Shown here: in pieces, positions 48,937 through 58,380 of the stretch | Numbering within the stretch: the stretch's first letter is position 1 | Layout of the letters: each line of letters starts with the position of its first letter | Source of the DNA: Gluconobacter kondonii | GTDB taxonomy: Bacteria > Pseudomonadota > Alphaproteobacteria > Acetobacterales > Acetobacteraceae | Reading direction: 5' to 3' | Assembly (NCBI RefSeq): GCF_002723995.1 | Contig: NZ_BEWP01000009.1 | Span: 45,177 to 109,176 of the forward strand | DNA: 64,000 bases | Program-made: the position numbers and the translations under genes | The notes under the pieces: model-generated | Told to the model about the DNA's origin: nothing | The model's input: the letters and a program-made list of their open reading frames with translations, nothing else | The model's database searches: none

Positions 48937-51900
48937 TTATGCTGCCGCTTCTTCTTCCTCTCCTCCTCCCCCATTGTCGTTGATGCTCAGGCTTTCCATC
49001 GCGGCCAGCGCTTCGGCGGCCTCCGCCTCCCGACGCGCTGTATCCTCGGCCAGATCCGCCTCCAGAGACGCCATCTCTTCTTCCTTCTCCTCCAGAAGTG
49101 CGGCCTCGCGGAACGGCATCCCGTCGCGGGCACGGTAGCCGGGCAGCTTGCGCTCCGTCTCGGCAAGCAGCCGCTGCGCATCCGCAAGCTCGCTGTCGAA
49201 GCGCAGCAGGGTGTTCTCGATGCGGGCGATAAAGCCAAGCGGGGCGGTGTCGTGATCAAAATCGATCCCGATCATCCGGTCCTCGGCCACGATTGCGATG
49301 GTCGCCTCCCATTCGGTCTGGTCCATGAAGGTCGAACTCCAGGTCTCGCACACCAGCTCGAAGCCGCCGATCTCGCCGAGTGTCCACCGGCCCTTCGTTT
49401 CTGCGCGTTTGGCCGTGCGCGCCTGACCCATCAGCCACTTGCCGGCATCCTGACGTTCGGTCATCACATCCGACTTGCGCACAAGCTGGAACGCTTCGCC
49501 CCGTGTCGACTGGCGTTTCGCGATATCTGCCCGGATCTTCGGGATAAACGTCTCCGCAGTCCTCTGATCGCGCTCGGCCCGCTCGATCGCACGACGCACG
49601 TTGAACTGGTCGTCGTAATGGGCGGCCTTGAGACGACGCAGTCGGGCCAGTTCTGCTTCCAGTCCTGCCTTCTTCATCAGGCGCTCGTCGCCCGAAGCGA
49701 GTGCCTTCGCCATGGCAAACTGGTTCGCACTCTCGCCGATATCCTCCAGACGGCGGATTGACCGGTCTCCGGACATGGCCAGACACAGGAAACGCTGCTT
49801 GCGCTCCAGAAGCTGCCAGTTTGTGGCATCCACCGAACCCTTCAGGGCATAGGCGTAAATCTGGATCACAGGGTTCTGGTTGCCCTGGCGTTCGATCCGT
49901 CCCTCACGCTGGATGATGTCGGCCACCAGCCAGGGCACATCGAGATGGTGTAGGGCAATCAGACGCTGCTGTGCATTCACGCCCGTGCCCATTGTCGCAC
50001 TTGAGCCGATCAGGATGCGTTTGCGCCCGGAATTGAGATCCCGAAACAGTCCCTGCTTGGCCGCACTCTTTTTGTAGTGCTGCATGAACGCGATCTCGTC
50101 GCGCGGCACGCCCATCCGCATCAGCTCGTCGCGGATCCACAGATAGGCCGAGAAGCCCCGTTTCTCCAGCGCCGCTTCCGTGCCCAGATCCGAGAAGATC
50201 ATCTGCACGGCCCCGGGCAGGTCATACGGCTTGCCGGTATCGGGATCGGTGTAACGGTTGTCGCGCGTCGCCTTCCAGATGTCGAAGACCTTCGCGATCA
50301 TGACGTTCAGCTTGTTGCTGGTGTCGTTGTCTTCCCAGGATCGGACAAAGCGCAGATCAATCGCCGCGTGACGCGCATCGTTGATCACGGACAGGATGAT
50401 ATCCTCACCCTTCTGCGGCTTGCCCTTACGCTCCTCGATCAGCTTGATCCGCGCTTCCAGTTCCTTCTGGTAATCGCGGAAAGCGGGTCCGCTGTCAGCG
50501 ACGATGATCTGGCGGCTTCCCGTGGCGATTTCAGGCAGCTTTACGTACTGGCGCAGATCGTCCTGCTGCACAACGTCCGCGAAATGCCGGTACATGGCCA
50601 TCAGATCGGCCACGTTCACGAACTCCGCAAACCGCGTCACAGGCTTGTACAGCCCGCTTGGCTGAAGCTCGAGTTCCGTGCGGGTCTCCCCGAAATTGGC
50701 GGCCCAGGCGTCGAACTCGTGCAGGCCGCGCTCGATCAGGGCGTCGATCTGCTGGAAGCGCTGCACATTGTACATCTCGCCCAGAGTGTTCGTAATCGGC
50801 GAGCCCGAGGCCATGACCAGCTCGCGACCGGGATTGATGCGGCTGAGATAGCGGGCCTTGACGTACAGGTCCCAGGCCCGCCCGCTGCCGTTCGGATCGA
50901 CGCCCTTGAGGCTGGACTGGTTCGTACCGAAGCTCAGTTTCCGGAACTGCTGCGCCTCATCCACAAGGATCTGGTCGATCCCGATCTCGCCAAGATGCAC
51001 CAGATCGTCCTTGCGGCTGGCCAGCCCGTCCAGCTTGGCTTTCATTCCCTCCTTCATGCGCTCGATGCGCTTGCGCGAGATGCGGTCGTCGGCGTCGATC
51101 TCGCACAGCAGGCTTTCGTAAGACGCGATCTGCGCCTCGATCATCGCCTGCTCAAACGCGGTTTCGACCGGGATGAACTTGAAGGCGTCATGCGTGATGA
51201 TGATCGCATCCCACTGTCCCGTGGCCGCACGGGCGAGGAAGCGCTGACGCTTGGCCTTCACGAAGTTCGTCTCGTCCGCCACCAGGATCTTCGCGGTCGG
51301 GTAGAGCATCAGGAACTCGCGGGCCATCTGCGCCAGACAGTGTCCCGGCACCACCACCATGGCCTTCGAGATCAGGCCGAGACGGCGCTGCTCCATGATC
51401 GCCGCGCACATCGAGAAAGTCTTTCCCGATCCCACCGCGTGGGCCATGTAAGTGTTGCCCGTGGCGATGATGCGCCAGACCACCCGTTTCTGATGGGCGC
51501 GCAGCTGGATCGTGGTGCTGGCCCCGGGCAACTGCAGATGCGCGCCGTCGAATGCGCGGGGGACGAGGTTGTTGTAGGTGTCGTTATACAGCCGCACCAG
51601 ACGCTCGGCGCGCTCCGGGTCCTGCCACACCCAGGTCTGGAAGGCCGTCTTGATGGCGGCGAGCTTTTCCTTGGCGGCCTCGGTCTCCTGCGCATTCAGG
51701 GTCCGGTGCTCGCCGCTCTCGTCGCGCCAGGTGTCCCAGATCTGCGGGATAGCCTGATTGAGCGCATCCTCGATCAGTTCCCCTGCGGGACGCCGTTCGG
51801 TGCCCCAGACGGACGTCGCCTCCGCCTTGCCCCGGAACGGTCCCTTGTCCAGGGTCCAGGACGCCACCTCCTTTGTATGCCACACCCCGGCATCGACCCC

Positions 51901-54078
51901 GATCACCTCGGCGATGAAGCCCTCGATGTCGGCGGTCGGGATCCACGGTGCCCCCAGACGGGCCGTGATGTCGCTCGGCCGCAGATCCTCGGGCTGGGCC
52001 TCTTCCAGCGCAGCCACGGCCCGGGCAAAGCGGGGGTCAGTCTCGGCCGCCTTGCGGGCCTGCGCCAGTTTCGTGCGCACCGCGCCTGACAGCGCCTCGT
52101 CGGCTGGCACCCAGACATCGCGCCCGGGCTGGCTGCGTCCGGCATCGAGATAGATGGCACTGCCCAGCTCGGCGATGACCTCATCTTCGGACCGCCCCAG
52201 CAGCTCGGCAATGCGCGGGATCTCCACCACACCCGTCTCATGCAGGCAGACCGCAAGCGCGTCATGGGCGCTGTGGACCTCCGGCTCCAGCGTCGCCTGG
52301 ATCACACGCTCGGAGAACAGCGGCCCCTGTGTGCCGACCTGCCGGTCCTCGTCGTACTCCTCAATCGAGCTGACCAGCCAGACATCCGGATCGTCATAGA
52401 AGGGCTGGAGGTTCGGACGCCGCTGCGTCGTGCTCTCGTCTCCGGTTTTCGGATCAACACGCGTGCTGGTGATTGTCAGGTTGATCGGACCGAACTGTCG
52501 CACGAACGTCTGGTAGGCGCGCCTGAGGTCCGCCTGGAGCGCACTGTAAGGCAGGTTCTCCACCTGGGCGCGCAGGACCGCACGGGCGGCATCGCGGACG
52601 GGGATCAGGCCTTCGATGATGCGCGCGTGCTTCTGGAAGATGCCGTCCTTCTGCTCGCCTTTCTTCACCTTCACCGGCACCGACTGGCCGTCGATGATCT
52701 GGTGCAGCGCGCCCTTCTCGATCAGGTAGCTGCCTTCCTTGAGGCTCGCCCCCTCCCCTGCCGTGCCGACATCCGCACGGCGGCTTTCGCGCAGCGCCTC
52801 GACGTCGAACGTCTGCGGCACCGGGAAACGTGCCAGAGTGGCAAGACGGGAGAGCGCGCTCGGCAGGGCGTCGTCGAGCATCAGCATCGGGTTCGCCGCG
52901 CAGGTGTATTCCGGCCCGAACTGTCCGCTCGTCCAGCCGTGCCGACCCAGCACCTGCTGACCGTTCTCTACGAAATAGCGGTTGATGCTGAGCGGTCCCT
53001 CCCCCTCGTCCGTGTCGGGCAGATCCGCAACCTCCAGCCAGACGTTTTCGCCCGGGCTGCCGCCGATCTCGCGACGGCGCAGAACGAGCACGTCGACCAC
53101 CACATCGGTTCCGGCATCATCGCGCATCGCACCTGCGGGCAGACGCACCGCCCCGACCAGATCCGCCGTTTCGAACAGGTGCCGGCGTGCGGTGGCGTCG
53201 CGCTTGTCCATCGTCCAGCGTGACGTCACGAACAGGCCCATCGCTCCAGGACGCAGGCGGGAGACAGAGCGGGCGATAAAATAGTCATGCAGCGACAGGC
53301 CAAGCCGCCCCAGCGCGTCCGTGCCGCGCACCGTGCGGTTGCTGAACGGCGGGTTGCCGATCGTGAGGTCGAACTGCTCGGCAATCTTCGCCGTCGTGAA
53401 GTCCTCAGACCGCACCCACTGGTTCGGAAACAGCTTGCGGGCGATGCGGGCGGCCAGCGGATCGTTCTCGATCGCCGTCCAGGCTGTCTTGGGGGCCAGT
53501 TTCTCCGGGATCGCGCCCATGAACAGACCCGTGCCACAGCCCGGCTCCAACGCGCGTCCGCCGCGGAAGCCCATCTGCGCGACCAGATCCCAAAGCGCAT
53601 GTACGATCAGTTCCGGCGTGTAATGGGCGTACTGCGTGGCCCGTGCTAGTCCGGCCCGCTCCTGCTGACTGGTCAGCGTTTCAAGCTGCACGCCGATTTC
53701 CTCCCAGCCCTGACGGAAGGCTTCGCCAGGACGAGGGAATAGGCTGTTGGCCAGCTCCCCGGCTCCAAATCCCGTAAACTTCGCCAGCAAAGCCTGTTCG
53801 GAGGGCGTTGCATTGCGGCCGTCCGTTTCCAGTTCGGTCAGGAGACGGATGGCAGCGAGATTGTCCCGCGCCCGCGCTTTCCAGCCCTGGGCCAGATCGC
53901 GTGTGCCGCACAGGCGAAAGTCGATCTTCGGGGCCACCACAGGAGCGGCAGCGGCTTCTTTTGCGAGGGACGCAGCCTCGTCGAGCGCACGGTCTCCGGG
54001 CAGGTCGCCCCAGAACAGGGTATTGCTGCCGCCTCCAAGGGCTGAGGTATCGAAAAAGCTGAGCTGGGTCTTGCTCAT
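48937..54078 (-). CDS. giant N6-adenine methylase-helicase, DarB-like
   Basis: 1,713 residues from the ATG at 54078 (GGAG 8 bases upstream). An N-terminal methylase half has motif I (ALEPGCGTG, ~179) and NPPF (FDLTIGNPPFSN, ~242). A superfamily 2 helicase half has HAVGSGKTFSM (~883), LVDEAQQFRKL (~1039) and QREGRIERQGNQ (~1393), then a helical C-terminus. The fusion resembles P1 DarB and related plasmid proteins that protect incoming DNA from restriction. It would suit a leading region. Small genes upstream and downstream are on the same strand. The methylated sequence cannot be read here. Confidence 0.88.
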   Translation of the reverse strand: MSKTQLSFFDTSALGGGSNTLFWGDLPGDRALDEAASLAKEAAAAPVVAPKIDFRLCGTRDLAQGWKARARDNLAAIRLLTELETDGRNATPSEQALLAKFTGFGAGELANSLFPRPGEAFRQGWEEIGVQLETLTSQQERAGLARATQYAHYTPELIVHALWDLVAQMGFRGGRALEPGCGTGLFMGAIPEKLAPKTAWTAIENDPLAARIARKLFPNQWVRSEDFTTAKIAEQFDLTIGNPPFSNRTVRGTDALGRLGLSLHDYFIARSVSRLRPGAMGLFVTSRWTMDKRDATARRHLFETADLVGAVRLPAGAMRDDAGTDVVVDVLVLRRREIGGSPGENVWLEVADLPDTDEGEGPLSINRYFVENGQQVLGRHGWTSGQFGPEYTCAANPMLMLDDALPSALSRLATLARFPVPQTFDVEALRESRRADVGTAGEGASLKEGSYLIEKGALHQIIDGQSVPVKVKKGEQKDGIFQKHARIIEGLIPVRDAARAVLRAQVENLPYSALQADLRRAYQTFVRQFGPINLTITSTRVDPKTGDESTTQRRPNLQPFYDDPDVWLVSSIEEYDEDRQVGTQGPLFSERVIQATLEPEVHSAHDALAVCLHETGVVEIPRIAELLGRSEDEVIAELGSAIYLDAGRSQPGRDVWVPADEALSGAVRTKLAQARKAAETDPRFARAVAALEEAQPEDLRPSDITARLGAPWIPTADIEGFIAEVIGVDAGVWHTKEVASWTLDKGPFRGKAEATSVWGTERRPAGELIEDALNQAIPQIWDTWRDESGEHRTLNAQETEAAKEKLAAIKTAFQTWVWQDPERAERLVRLYNDTYNNLVPRAFDGAHLQLPGASTTIQLRAHQKRVVWRIIATGNTYMAHAVGSGKTFSMCAAIMEQRRLGLISKAMVVVPGHCLAQMAREFLMLYPTAKILVADETNFVKAKRQRFLARAATGQWDAIIITHDAFKFIPVETAFEQAMIEAQIASYESLLCEIDADDRISRKRIERMKEGMKAKLDGLASRKDDLVHLGEIGIDQILVDEAQQFRKLSFGTNQSSLKGVDPNGSGRAWDLYVKARYLSRINPGRELVMASGSPITNTLGEMYNVQRFQQIDALIERGLHEFDAWAANFGETRTELELQPSGLYKPVTRFAEFVNVADLMAMYRHFADVVQQDDLRQYVKLPEIATGSRQIIVADSGPAFRDYQKELEARIKLIEERKGKPQKGEDIILSVINDARHAAIDLRFVRSWEDNDTSNKLNVMIAKVFDIWKATRDNRYTDPDTGKPYDLPGAVQMIFSDLGTEAALEKRGFSAYLWIRDELMRMGVPRDEIAFMQHYKKSAAKQGLFRDLNSGRKRILIGSSATMGTGVNAQQRLIALHHLDVPWLVADIIQREGRIERQGNQNPVIQIYAYALKGSVDATNWQLLERKQRFLCLAMSGDRSIRRLEDIGESANQFAMAKALASGDERLMKKAGLEAELARLRRLKAAHYDDQFNVRRAIERAERDQRTAETFIPKIRADIAKRQSTRGEAFQLVRKSDVMTERQDAGKWLMGQARTAKRAETKGRWTLGEIGGFELVCETWSSTFMDQTEWEATIAIVAEDRMIGIDFDHDTAPLGFIARIENTLLRFDSELADAQRLLAETERKLPGYRARDGMPFREAALLEEKEEEMASLEADLAEDTARREAEAAEALAAMESLSINDNGGGGEEEEAAA

Positions 54079-54190
54079 GGGCGGAACTCCGGACAAGCGG
54101 CAGCGCCCGGTGCTGCACGAGGCAGACCGGGGGGCCGGAAAACAAACAGGATGGGTTTGGGCGAAAGGCGCTCAGGCCTTGCGGATCAGG

Positions 54191-54454
54191 TCACAGCGGG
54201 CCGAAGCGCAGGGAGATCTGCTCACGCTCACTGGACGACAGACGCGACAGGGCCTCTCGGTGATACGACGATCCCTGTCGGGCCTGACGTGCGACCTGCC
54301 ACCAGGCATTCTGGTCCGAGCAGGTCACGCCGCGCAGCTGGGTGTCGGCGTGCTCGGGGCCGCAGCCTTCGAGAATGGTCCAGCCCTCGCGGTGGGCCTG
54401 AACCAGGCTGAACTGCTGTGTGGGGGTTGGGCGTGTGAGGGCCATGACGGGCAT
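54191..54454 (-). CDS. small hypothetical protein
   Basis: 87 residues (ATG at 54454, or 54445 three codons in; AAGGAG upstream). LVQAHREGWTILEGCGPEHA and QNAWWQVARQARQ are its main features, with two Cys. No family is recognised. Just upstream of the methylase-helicase gene, with element 7 behind it. Confidence 0.65.
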   Translation of the reverse strand: MPVMALTRPTPTQQFSLVQAHREGWTILEGCGPEHADTQLRGVTCSDQNAWWQVARQARQGSSYHREALSRLSSSEREQISLRFGPL

Positions 54455-54508
54455 CGTCTTCTGTCTCCTTTCTGACCCTTTCCGGCGCGCGCGGCGTCGC
54501 TCTGGGCT

Positions 54509-54583
54509 GCAAGGGCGACGCGTCAGCGTCGGGACCGCCCGGCCCGCAGCGCCAGCGAGGACACGGACGGACCCACCCCTTGC
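54509..54583 (-). repeat. GC-rich double-stem element 7
   Basis: An outer GCAAGGG/CCCTTGC; GACGCGTCAGCGTC hairpin next to the stem; on the minus strand CAAGGGGTGGGTCC and GTCCTCG match element 4. Upstream of the gene at 54454, followed by a long pyrimidine tract. Confidence 0.7.
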
Positions 54584-54817
54584 GGCACAGGGCGATCCCG
54601 TGCTGCCTCCCCTCCTTTTCTTATCTCTCTTTTTCTCTTCTTCTTTTTTCGCCTGCGTGTTTTGCGAACCTGTGCTGTAACAGTAGAAGAAACACGACTT
54701 TGTTTTCGGGCGACTCAGGAAACTGTTAACCTATGGTGCAGTAATAGTCGTAACGACTTGAAGTCATGATCTGTGCGATCCATGTACAGGACACTTACAG
54801 AACCTTGAGGGAATTTT

Positions 54818-55330
54818 ATGACCGATCTGATTGAAACCCCGGCACACCCTCACGCCGATATTTTACCGCTAACGGCTGACATCGTAGCCGCCTACCTGTC
54901 GCAGAACGATCTCTCAGCGGAACAGCTTCCTGCGCTGATCCGCAGCGTGCACGACGCCCTCGCAGCCCCGGCCACGCCGGAGCCTGTCGTGGCAGAGGCT
55001 CCGACCCCTGCCGTCAATCCAAAGCGCTCCGTGTTTCCCGACTACATCATCTGCCTGGAAGACGGGAAAAAGCTGAAAATGCTCCGCCGTCATCTCAAGG
55101 CGGCCTACAACATGACGCCGGATCAGTACCGGGCCCGGTGGGGCCTACCGCGCGAATACCCGATGGTGGCGCCCGGCTACTCCGAGAAGCGCTCGTCCCT
55201 CGCCCGCGAGATGGGCCTGGGCTCTACGACCCGCGCCACTGCGCCTCAGGAGCCCGTACCGCAGGAAGAGGAGCTTGCTCCCGTGAAGAAGCTTCCTGAG
55301 AAACGTCGCGGCCGTACCACTCGCGCCTGA
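54818..55330 (+). CDS. MucR/Ros-family transcriptional regulator
   Basis: A 170-residue protein. An N-terminal oligomerisation part (IVAAYLSQNDLSAEQLPALI) is followed by the Ros/MucR DNA-binding motif (ICLEDGKKLKMLRRHLKAAY, then MTPDQYRARWGLPREYPMVA), and a basic tail. MucR proteins are H-NS-like silencers binding AT-rich DNA in alphaproteobacteria. A plasmid copy could silence newly acquired AT-rich genes such as the one at 28984. It stands alone and converges on the PAPS-reductase-family gene, with AT-rich upstream sequence. Confidence 0.9.
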   Translation: MTDLIETPAHPHADILPLTADIVAAYLSQNDLSAEQLPALIRSVHDALAAPATPEPVVAEAPTPAVNPKRSVFPDYIICLEDGKKLKMLRRHLKAAYNMTPDQYRARWGLPREYPMVAPGYSEKRSSLAREMGLGSTTRATAPQEPVPQEEELAPVKKLPEKRRGRTTRA

Positions 55331-55332
55331 GC

Positions 55333-56304
55333 TTAGAGCGGTCCTCCCCCGGTGCCGTAGGCTCCGACCGGGAGGATCCAATCCTCGGTCAGAACCGTCT
55401 GCAACGGACGCTCTGACAGGCAGGCGGCGACCAGGTCGGGGCGCGACCGGGCCGCGTGATAGAGCGCGCCCTCGGACGCAAGTTGATCAAACCCTCGGTC
55501 ATGTTTGATCGTGCAGCCGAAGTCCTTTTCATAGTTCACCAGCCTCGCAAACCGGTTCGCATCCATCCATTTCAGGGTGGCGAACTGGTCTGCATTGCCA
55601 AAGATACAGAACGCGCAGGACAGGCGCGAAAAGCCGACCTGATAGGGAAAGGCGGGCATGACGCGCCAACGCCTGAGAATGTCCCAGACTTTGGCCTCGG
55701 ACCAGGCATGCACAGGGCGGAAGTGATCAACATGACGGCGCCGCCGTGTCCCGTTCCTCGTGTCAGTCCGATGGGGCTCAAAGGCCGCATAGTGGGCCCG
55801 TGCGGGGCTCTCTTCGGCGCGTTCGCCTGTGACCATCAGGGTACGGCGGCTGAGAAGCCGGTCCTGTCCCCGCAAGGCGCGATCGGCCACCTCAACCTTG
55901 AGGCTCGCCGAACACCAGCGCACGGACAGGCTGGCTGAGACCTGGGGAAAGCGCAGCCGTGTCCCCTCTGGCCCCTGCCCTCCTGCTCGGATGACTCCAT
56001 CCGGTGTTTCGAAGACAACCGGAGCTGTGGGCGCAGCGTCCCGCAGCATCTCGCGCTCGAAGCCGCCTTCACGCCAGGACCGATAGAGCGGCAGGCTGAA
56101 GTCCCGCGCCAGAGCCGCGACATACGGGCCTGTGGAGGGCCAGTCCATGAAGGACCGCCCTGCCCCATCCACCTCGTGATGCCAGACCTCGATGCGTTCG
56201 GCCGGAGCATCGGCTTCCAGCAGGGCGAGCAGACAGGCCGCGCCGTCCTTCCCGCCGGACACGGCGACAATGATGTGGTCATAGGACGCAAGATCCGGGC
56301 TCAT
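55333..56304 (-). CDS. PAPS-reductase/CysH-family PP-loop protein
   Basis: 323 residues from the ATG at 56304, overlapping the upstream stop by 4 bp; a GTG at 56313 is in frame. The PP-loop IIVAVSGGKDGAACL is at the start, and RLSCAFCIFGN is a Cys pair in the C-terminal half as in DndC or CysH-like enzymes that bind an iron-sulfur cluster. There is no dnd neighbourhood, so a role in DNA phosphorothioation is not shown. Plasmid and phage PAPS-reductase-like proteins are common and their substrates mostly unknown. Confidence 0.82.
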   Translation of the reverse strand: MSPDLASYDHIIVAVSGGKDGAACLLALLEADAPAERIEVWHHEVDGAGRSFMDWPSTGPYVAALARDFSLPLYRSWREGGFEREMLRDAAPTAPVVFETPDGVIRAGGQGPEGTRLRFPQVSASLSVRWCSASLKVEVADRALRGQDRLLSRRTLMVTGERAEESPARAHYAAFEPHRTDTRNGTRRRRHVDHFRPVHAWSEAKVWDILRRWRVMPAFPYQVGFSRLSCAFCIFGNADQFATLKWMDANRFARLVNYEKDFGCTIKHDRGFDQLASEGALYHAARSRPDLVAACLSERPLQTVLTEDWILPVGAYGTGGGPL

Positions 56305-56678
56305 GATGTCCACCGACTAACCGGAGCGCCTGTCTGCACCGCGCGGCACATCAGAGCCTGGGCGATCGGGCGTTCTCGCAGCAGCAGCGGCTTCTCATGG
56401 CGGCCATCCCAGGTCAGGCCGTCGCACCGTTTGAGCAGCCCCATCTGGACGGCCGCTTCGTCGCGACAGGCACACACGCGTTCATTGCCACCGGATCTAC
56501 GGCGGCACGGTTCATCCGCAGGAGCGCCGCAACCCGCGCAGGCAATCGTCAGTGCTGGATCGCCCTCTTCCCAATGCGTGTTGCAGCGGCGGCAGGTTGT
56601 GGGCTCCTGGGTATCTGTCCAGCGCATTGGAGGCCGGCCACGAGGTGTTGGGACATAGGGGAACTGGTAGCGTTGCAT
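56301..56678 (-). CDS. Cys-rich zinc-ribbon-like protein
   Basis: A 125-residue protein with cysteine clusters TTCRRCNTHW, IACAGCGAPADEPC and VCACRDEA, which suggest two zinc sites. The stop overlaps the PAPS-reductase-family start, so the two act together or are at least co-expressed. No family is recognised. Confidence 0.65.
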   Translation of the reverse strand: MQRYQFPYVPTPRGRPPMRWTDTQEPTTCRRCNTHWEEGDPALTIACAGCGAPADEPCRRRSGGNERVCACRDEAAVQMGLLKRCDGLTWDGRHEKPLLLRERPIAQALMCRAVQTGAPVSRWTS

Positions 56679-56739
56679 GATGCTCGATCCATCTCTGGTT
56701 CTTCAAACATCATCGCGACGGTCAGGCAGGCGACCGGGG

Positions 56740-56842
56740 TGCAACAGTGCCGCGAAGCGGCAGGATCGGCGTCACCCGGACCCACGCACAGGCGGCGCAG
56801 CCGGCGAGCATGGGGAGGACAGACGGCGACCCACCTGTTGCA
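56740..56842 (-). repeat. GC-rich double-stem element 8
   Basis: An outer TGCAACAG/CTGTTGCA with the small hairpin GCCGC-GAA-GCGGC beside it; the minus strand reads AACAGGTGGGTCGCC. Upstream of the leftward gene at 56678, with a pyrimidine-rich plus strand behind. Confidence 0.65.
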
Positions 56843-56919
56843 ACACGGGCGGCTGACTGGCAGCGGCCTCTCCGTCGGCTCTCCTTTTTTTATCTATTCG
56901 CTACTTTTCCCATCTCTTT

Positions 56920-56964
56920 AGTTGACAGCTGTCAACTCACCTCTTTAAATGCGGTTATATAACC
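56920..56964 (+). promoter_or_regulatory. repA promoter overlapping a parS-like palindrome
   Basis: The perfect 18-bp palindrome AGTTGACAGCTGTCAACT (56920-56937) contains a -35 TTGACA, followed by a 17-bp spacer and TTAAAT. A second palindrome, GGTTATATAACC, lies at 56953-56964. RepB binding at the first site would repress the operon, and RepA may use the second. Confidence 0.75.
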
Positions 56965-57023
56965 ACGGTGCGTCGCACACCGCACTTGTAATAATATACC
57001 GCACCCACAGAAAGGCGACGTGA

Positions 57024-58238
57024 ATGTCCTCTTCAGCGAACACCGACCATAGTCTTGCCAGCGGTGTAGACGAATTACTCTCGCAGCAAGCACAAGCTCT
57101 CTCTGAGCGCCTTCAGGCGCACCGGCTTGAACTATTCCCGCCCAATGCCTCAAAGACACTTCGGTCGTTCCAGATTGGAGAAGTCGCCAAACTTTTGGGA
57201 TTGGCCCCAGGATATTTGCGCAATTTAGCACTTGAAGGAAAAGGTCCGCTTCCTGCCATCGGCAACGGTGGCCGGCGGCACTATACGGCCAAGCAGATAT
57301 GCGAATTGCGTCGTTATCTCGATCAAAACTCACGAGGCCAGAAGCGTTATGTTCCCTGCAGGAGCGGCAGTGAAGGCTTGCAGGTTATCTCGGTTGTTAA
57401 CTTTAAAGGTGGCAGCGGAAAAACCACGTCCGCAGCTCACTTAGCACAAGGCCTCGCGTTGGATGGCTTACGAGTTTTGGCGATCGACCTCGACCCTCAG
57501 GCGAGCCTATCAGCACTACATGGCTTTCAACCAGAGTTTGATGTTCATGCGAACGAAACACTATATGGAGCCATTCGCTATGATGCCGAACGGCGTCCGC
57601 TTTCAGAACTCGTACGTAAGACGAATTTTCCTGGCTTAGACATCGTCCCTGGAAACATTGAGCTCATGGAGTTCGAGTATGAGACGCCACGATTATTGGC
57701 ATCTTCTGACCAAGCTGGTGCAATCTTTTTCTCTCGGGTCGACGAGGCTCTTCAGGATATCGAGGATAGCTACGACGTAGTAGTGATCGATTGTCCCCCT
57801 CAGCTTGGATATCTCACCATGTCGGCTGTATGCGCGGCGACAGGGCTTCTCGTAACTGTGCATCCTCAGATGCTAGACGTGATGTCGATGTGTCAGTTCC
57901 TGCTCATGATGGGCGATGTGATGACTCACTTGCGCGACGCGGGCGCAAACGTGTCTTACGATTGGGTCCGATATCTTCTTACACGCTACGAACCATCTGA
58001 TGGTCCCCAAACACAGATGTCCGGATTTATGCGGACGGTATTTGGTGAACATGTTCTCACCAATCCAATGCTGAAAAGCACGGCTGTCTCGGATGCCGCA
58101 ATTACTAAGCAGACTCTGTTCGAGATCGAGAGAAAGCAATTTACGGGCTCAACCTACGATCGCGCCCTTGAGTCCGTCAACGCAGTAAACGGCGAGATAC
58201 GAGAGCTGATTTTTAGGGCGTGGGGGCGCATTAACTGA
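57024..58238 (+). CDS. repA: plasmid partitioning ATPase RepA (ParA type, repABC family)
   Basis: A 404-residue protein, the usual size of repABC RepA. An N-terminal winged-helix part (FQIGEVAKLLGLAPGYLRNL, residues ~50-70) serves autorepression. The deviant Walker A is VVNFKGGSGKTTSA (~124-137), then LAIDLDPQASLSAL and the Walker B VVVIDCPPQLGYL. It forms ATP-dependent patches on the nucleoid that move RepB-parS complexes. AAAGG lies 8 bases upstream of the ATG. First of a two-gene unit with parS sites on both sides. Confidence 0.93.
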   Translation: MSSSANTDHSLASGVDELLSQQAQALSERLQAHRLELFPPNASKTLRSFQIGEVAKLLGLAPGYLRNLALEGKGPLPAIGNGGRRHYTAKQICELRRYLDQNSRGQKRYVPCRSGSEGLQVISVVNFKGGSGKTTSAAHLAQGLALDGLRVLAIDLDPQASLSALHGFQPEFDVHANETLYGAIRYDAERRPLSELVRKTNFPGLDIVPGNIELMEFEYETPRLLASSDQAGAIFFSRVDEALQDIEDSYDVVVIDCPPQLGYLTMSAVCAATGLLVTVHPQMLDVMSMCQFLLMMGDVMTHLRDAGANVSYDWVRYLLTRYEPSDGPQTQMSGFMRTVFGEHVLTNPMLKSTAVSDAAITKQTLFEIERKQFTGSTYDRALESVNAVNGEIRELIFRAWGRIN

Positions 58239-58261
58239 CCTCTACAACAGGAGGACATCAG

Positions 58262-58315
58262 AGTTGACAGCTGTCAACTAACAGGGTTCGCGTCACAAGT
58301 TGGCAGCTGTCAACT
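58262..58315 (+). repeat. two parS-like palindromes between repA and repB
   Basis: AGTTGACAGCTGTCAACT at 58262-58279 is identical to the copy at 56920. AGTTGGCAGCTGTCAACT at 58298-58315 has one mismatch. The core GTT-n10-AAC is what repABC parS sites have. Centre-to-centre distance is 36 bp. Confidence 0.88.
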
Positions 58316-58380
58316 GAAGCGCACACCTATTCGGATATTGCAGATTTTCTGCACGAAAACGTAAGCATGGAGTGATAGCT

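Noticed and set aside
50077..52089. Rightward frame of 670 codons
   Set aside because: It is antisense to the methylase-helicase gene; long antisense frames are expected in GC-rich genes.
55333..56304. DndC of a DNA phosphorothioation system
   Set aside because: No dndB, dndD or dndE-like gene lies nearby; only the general CysH/DndC family is supported.
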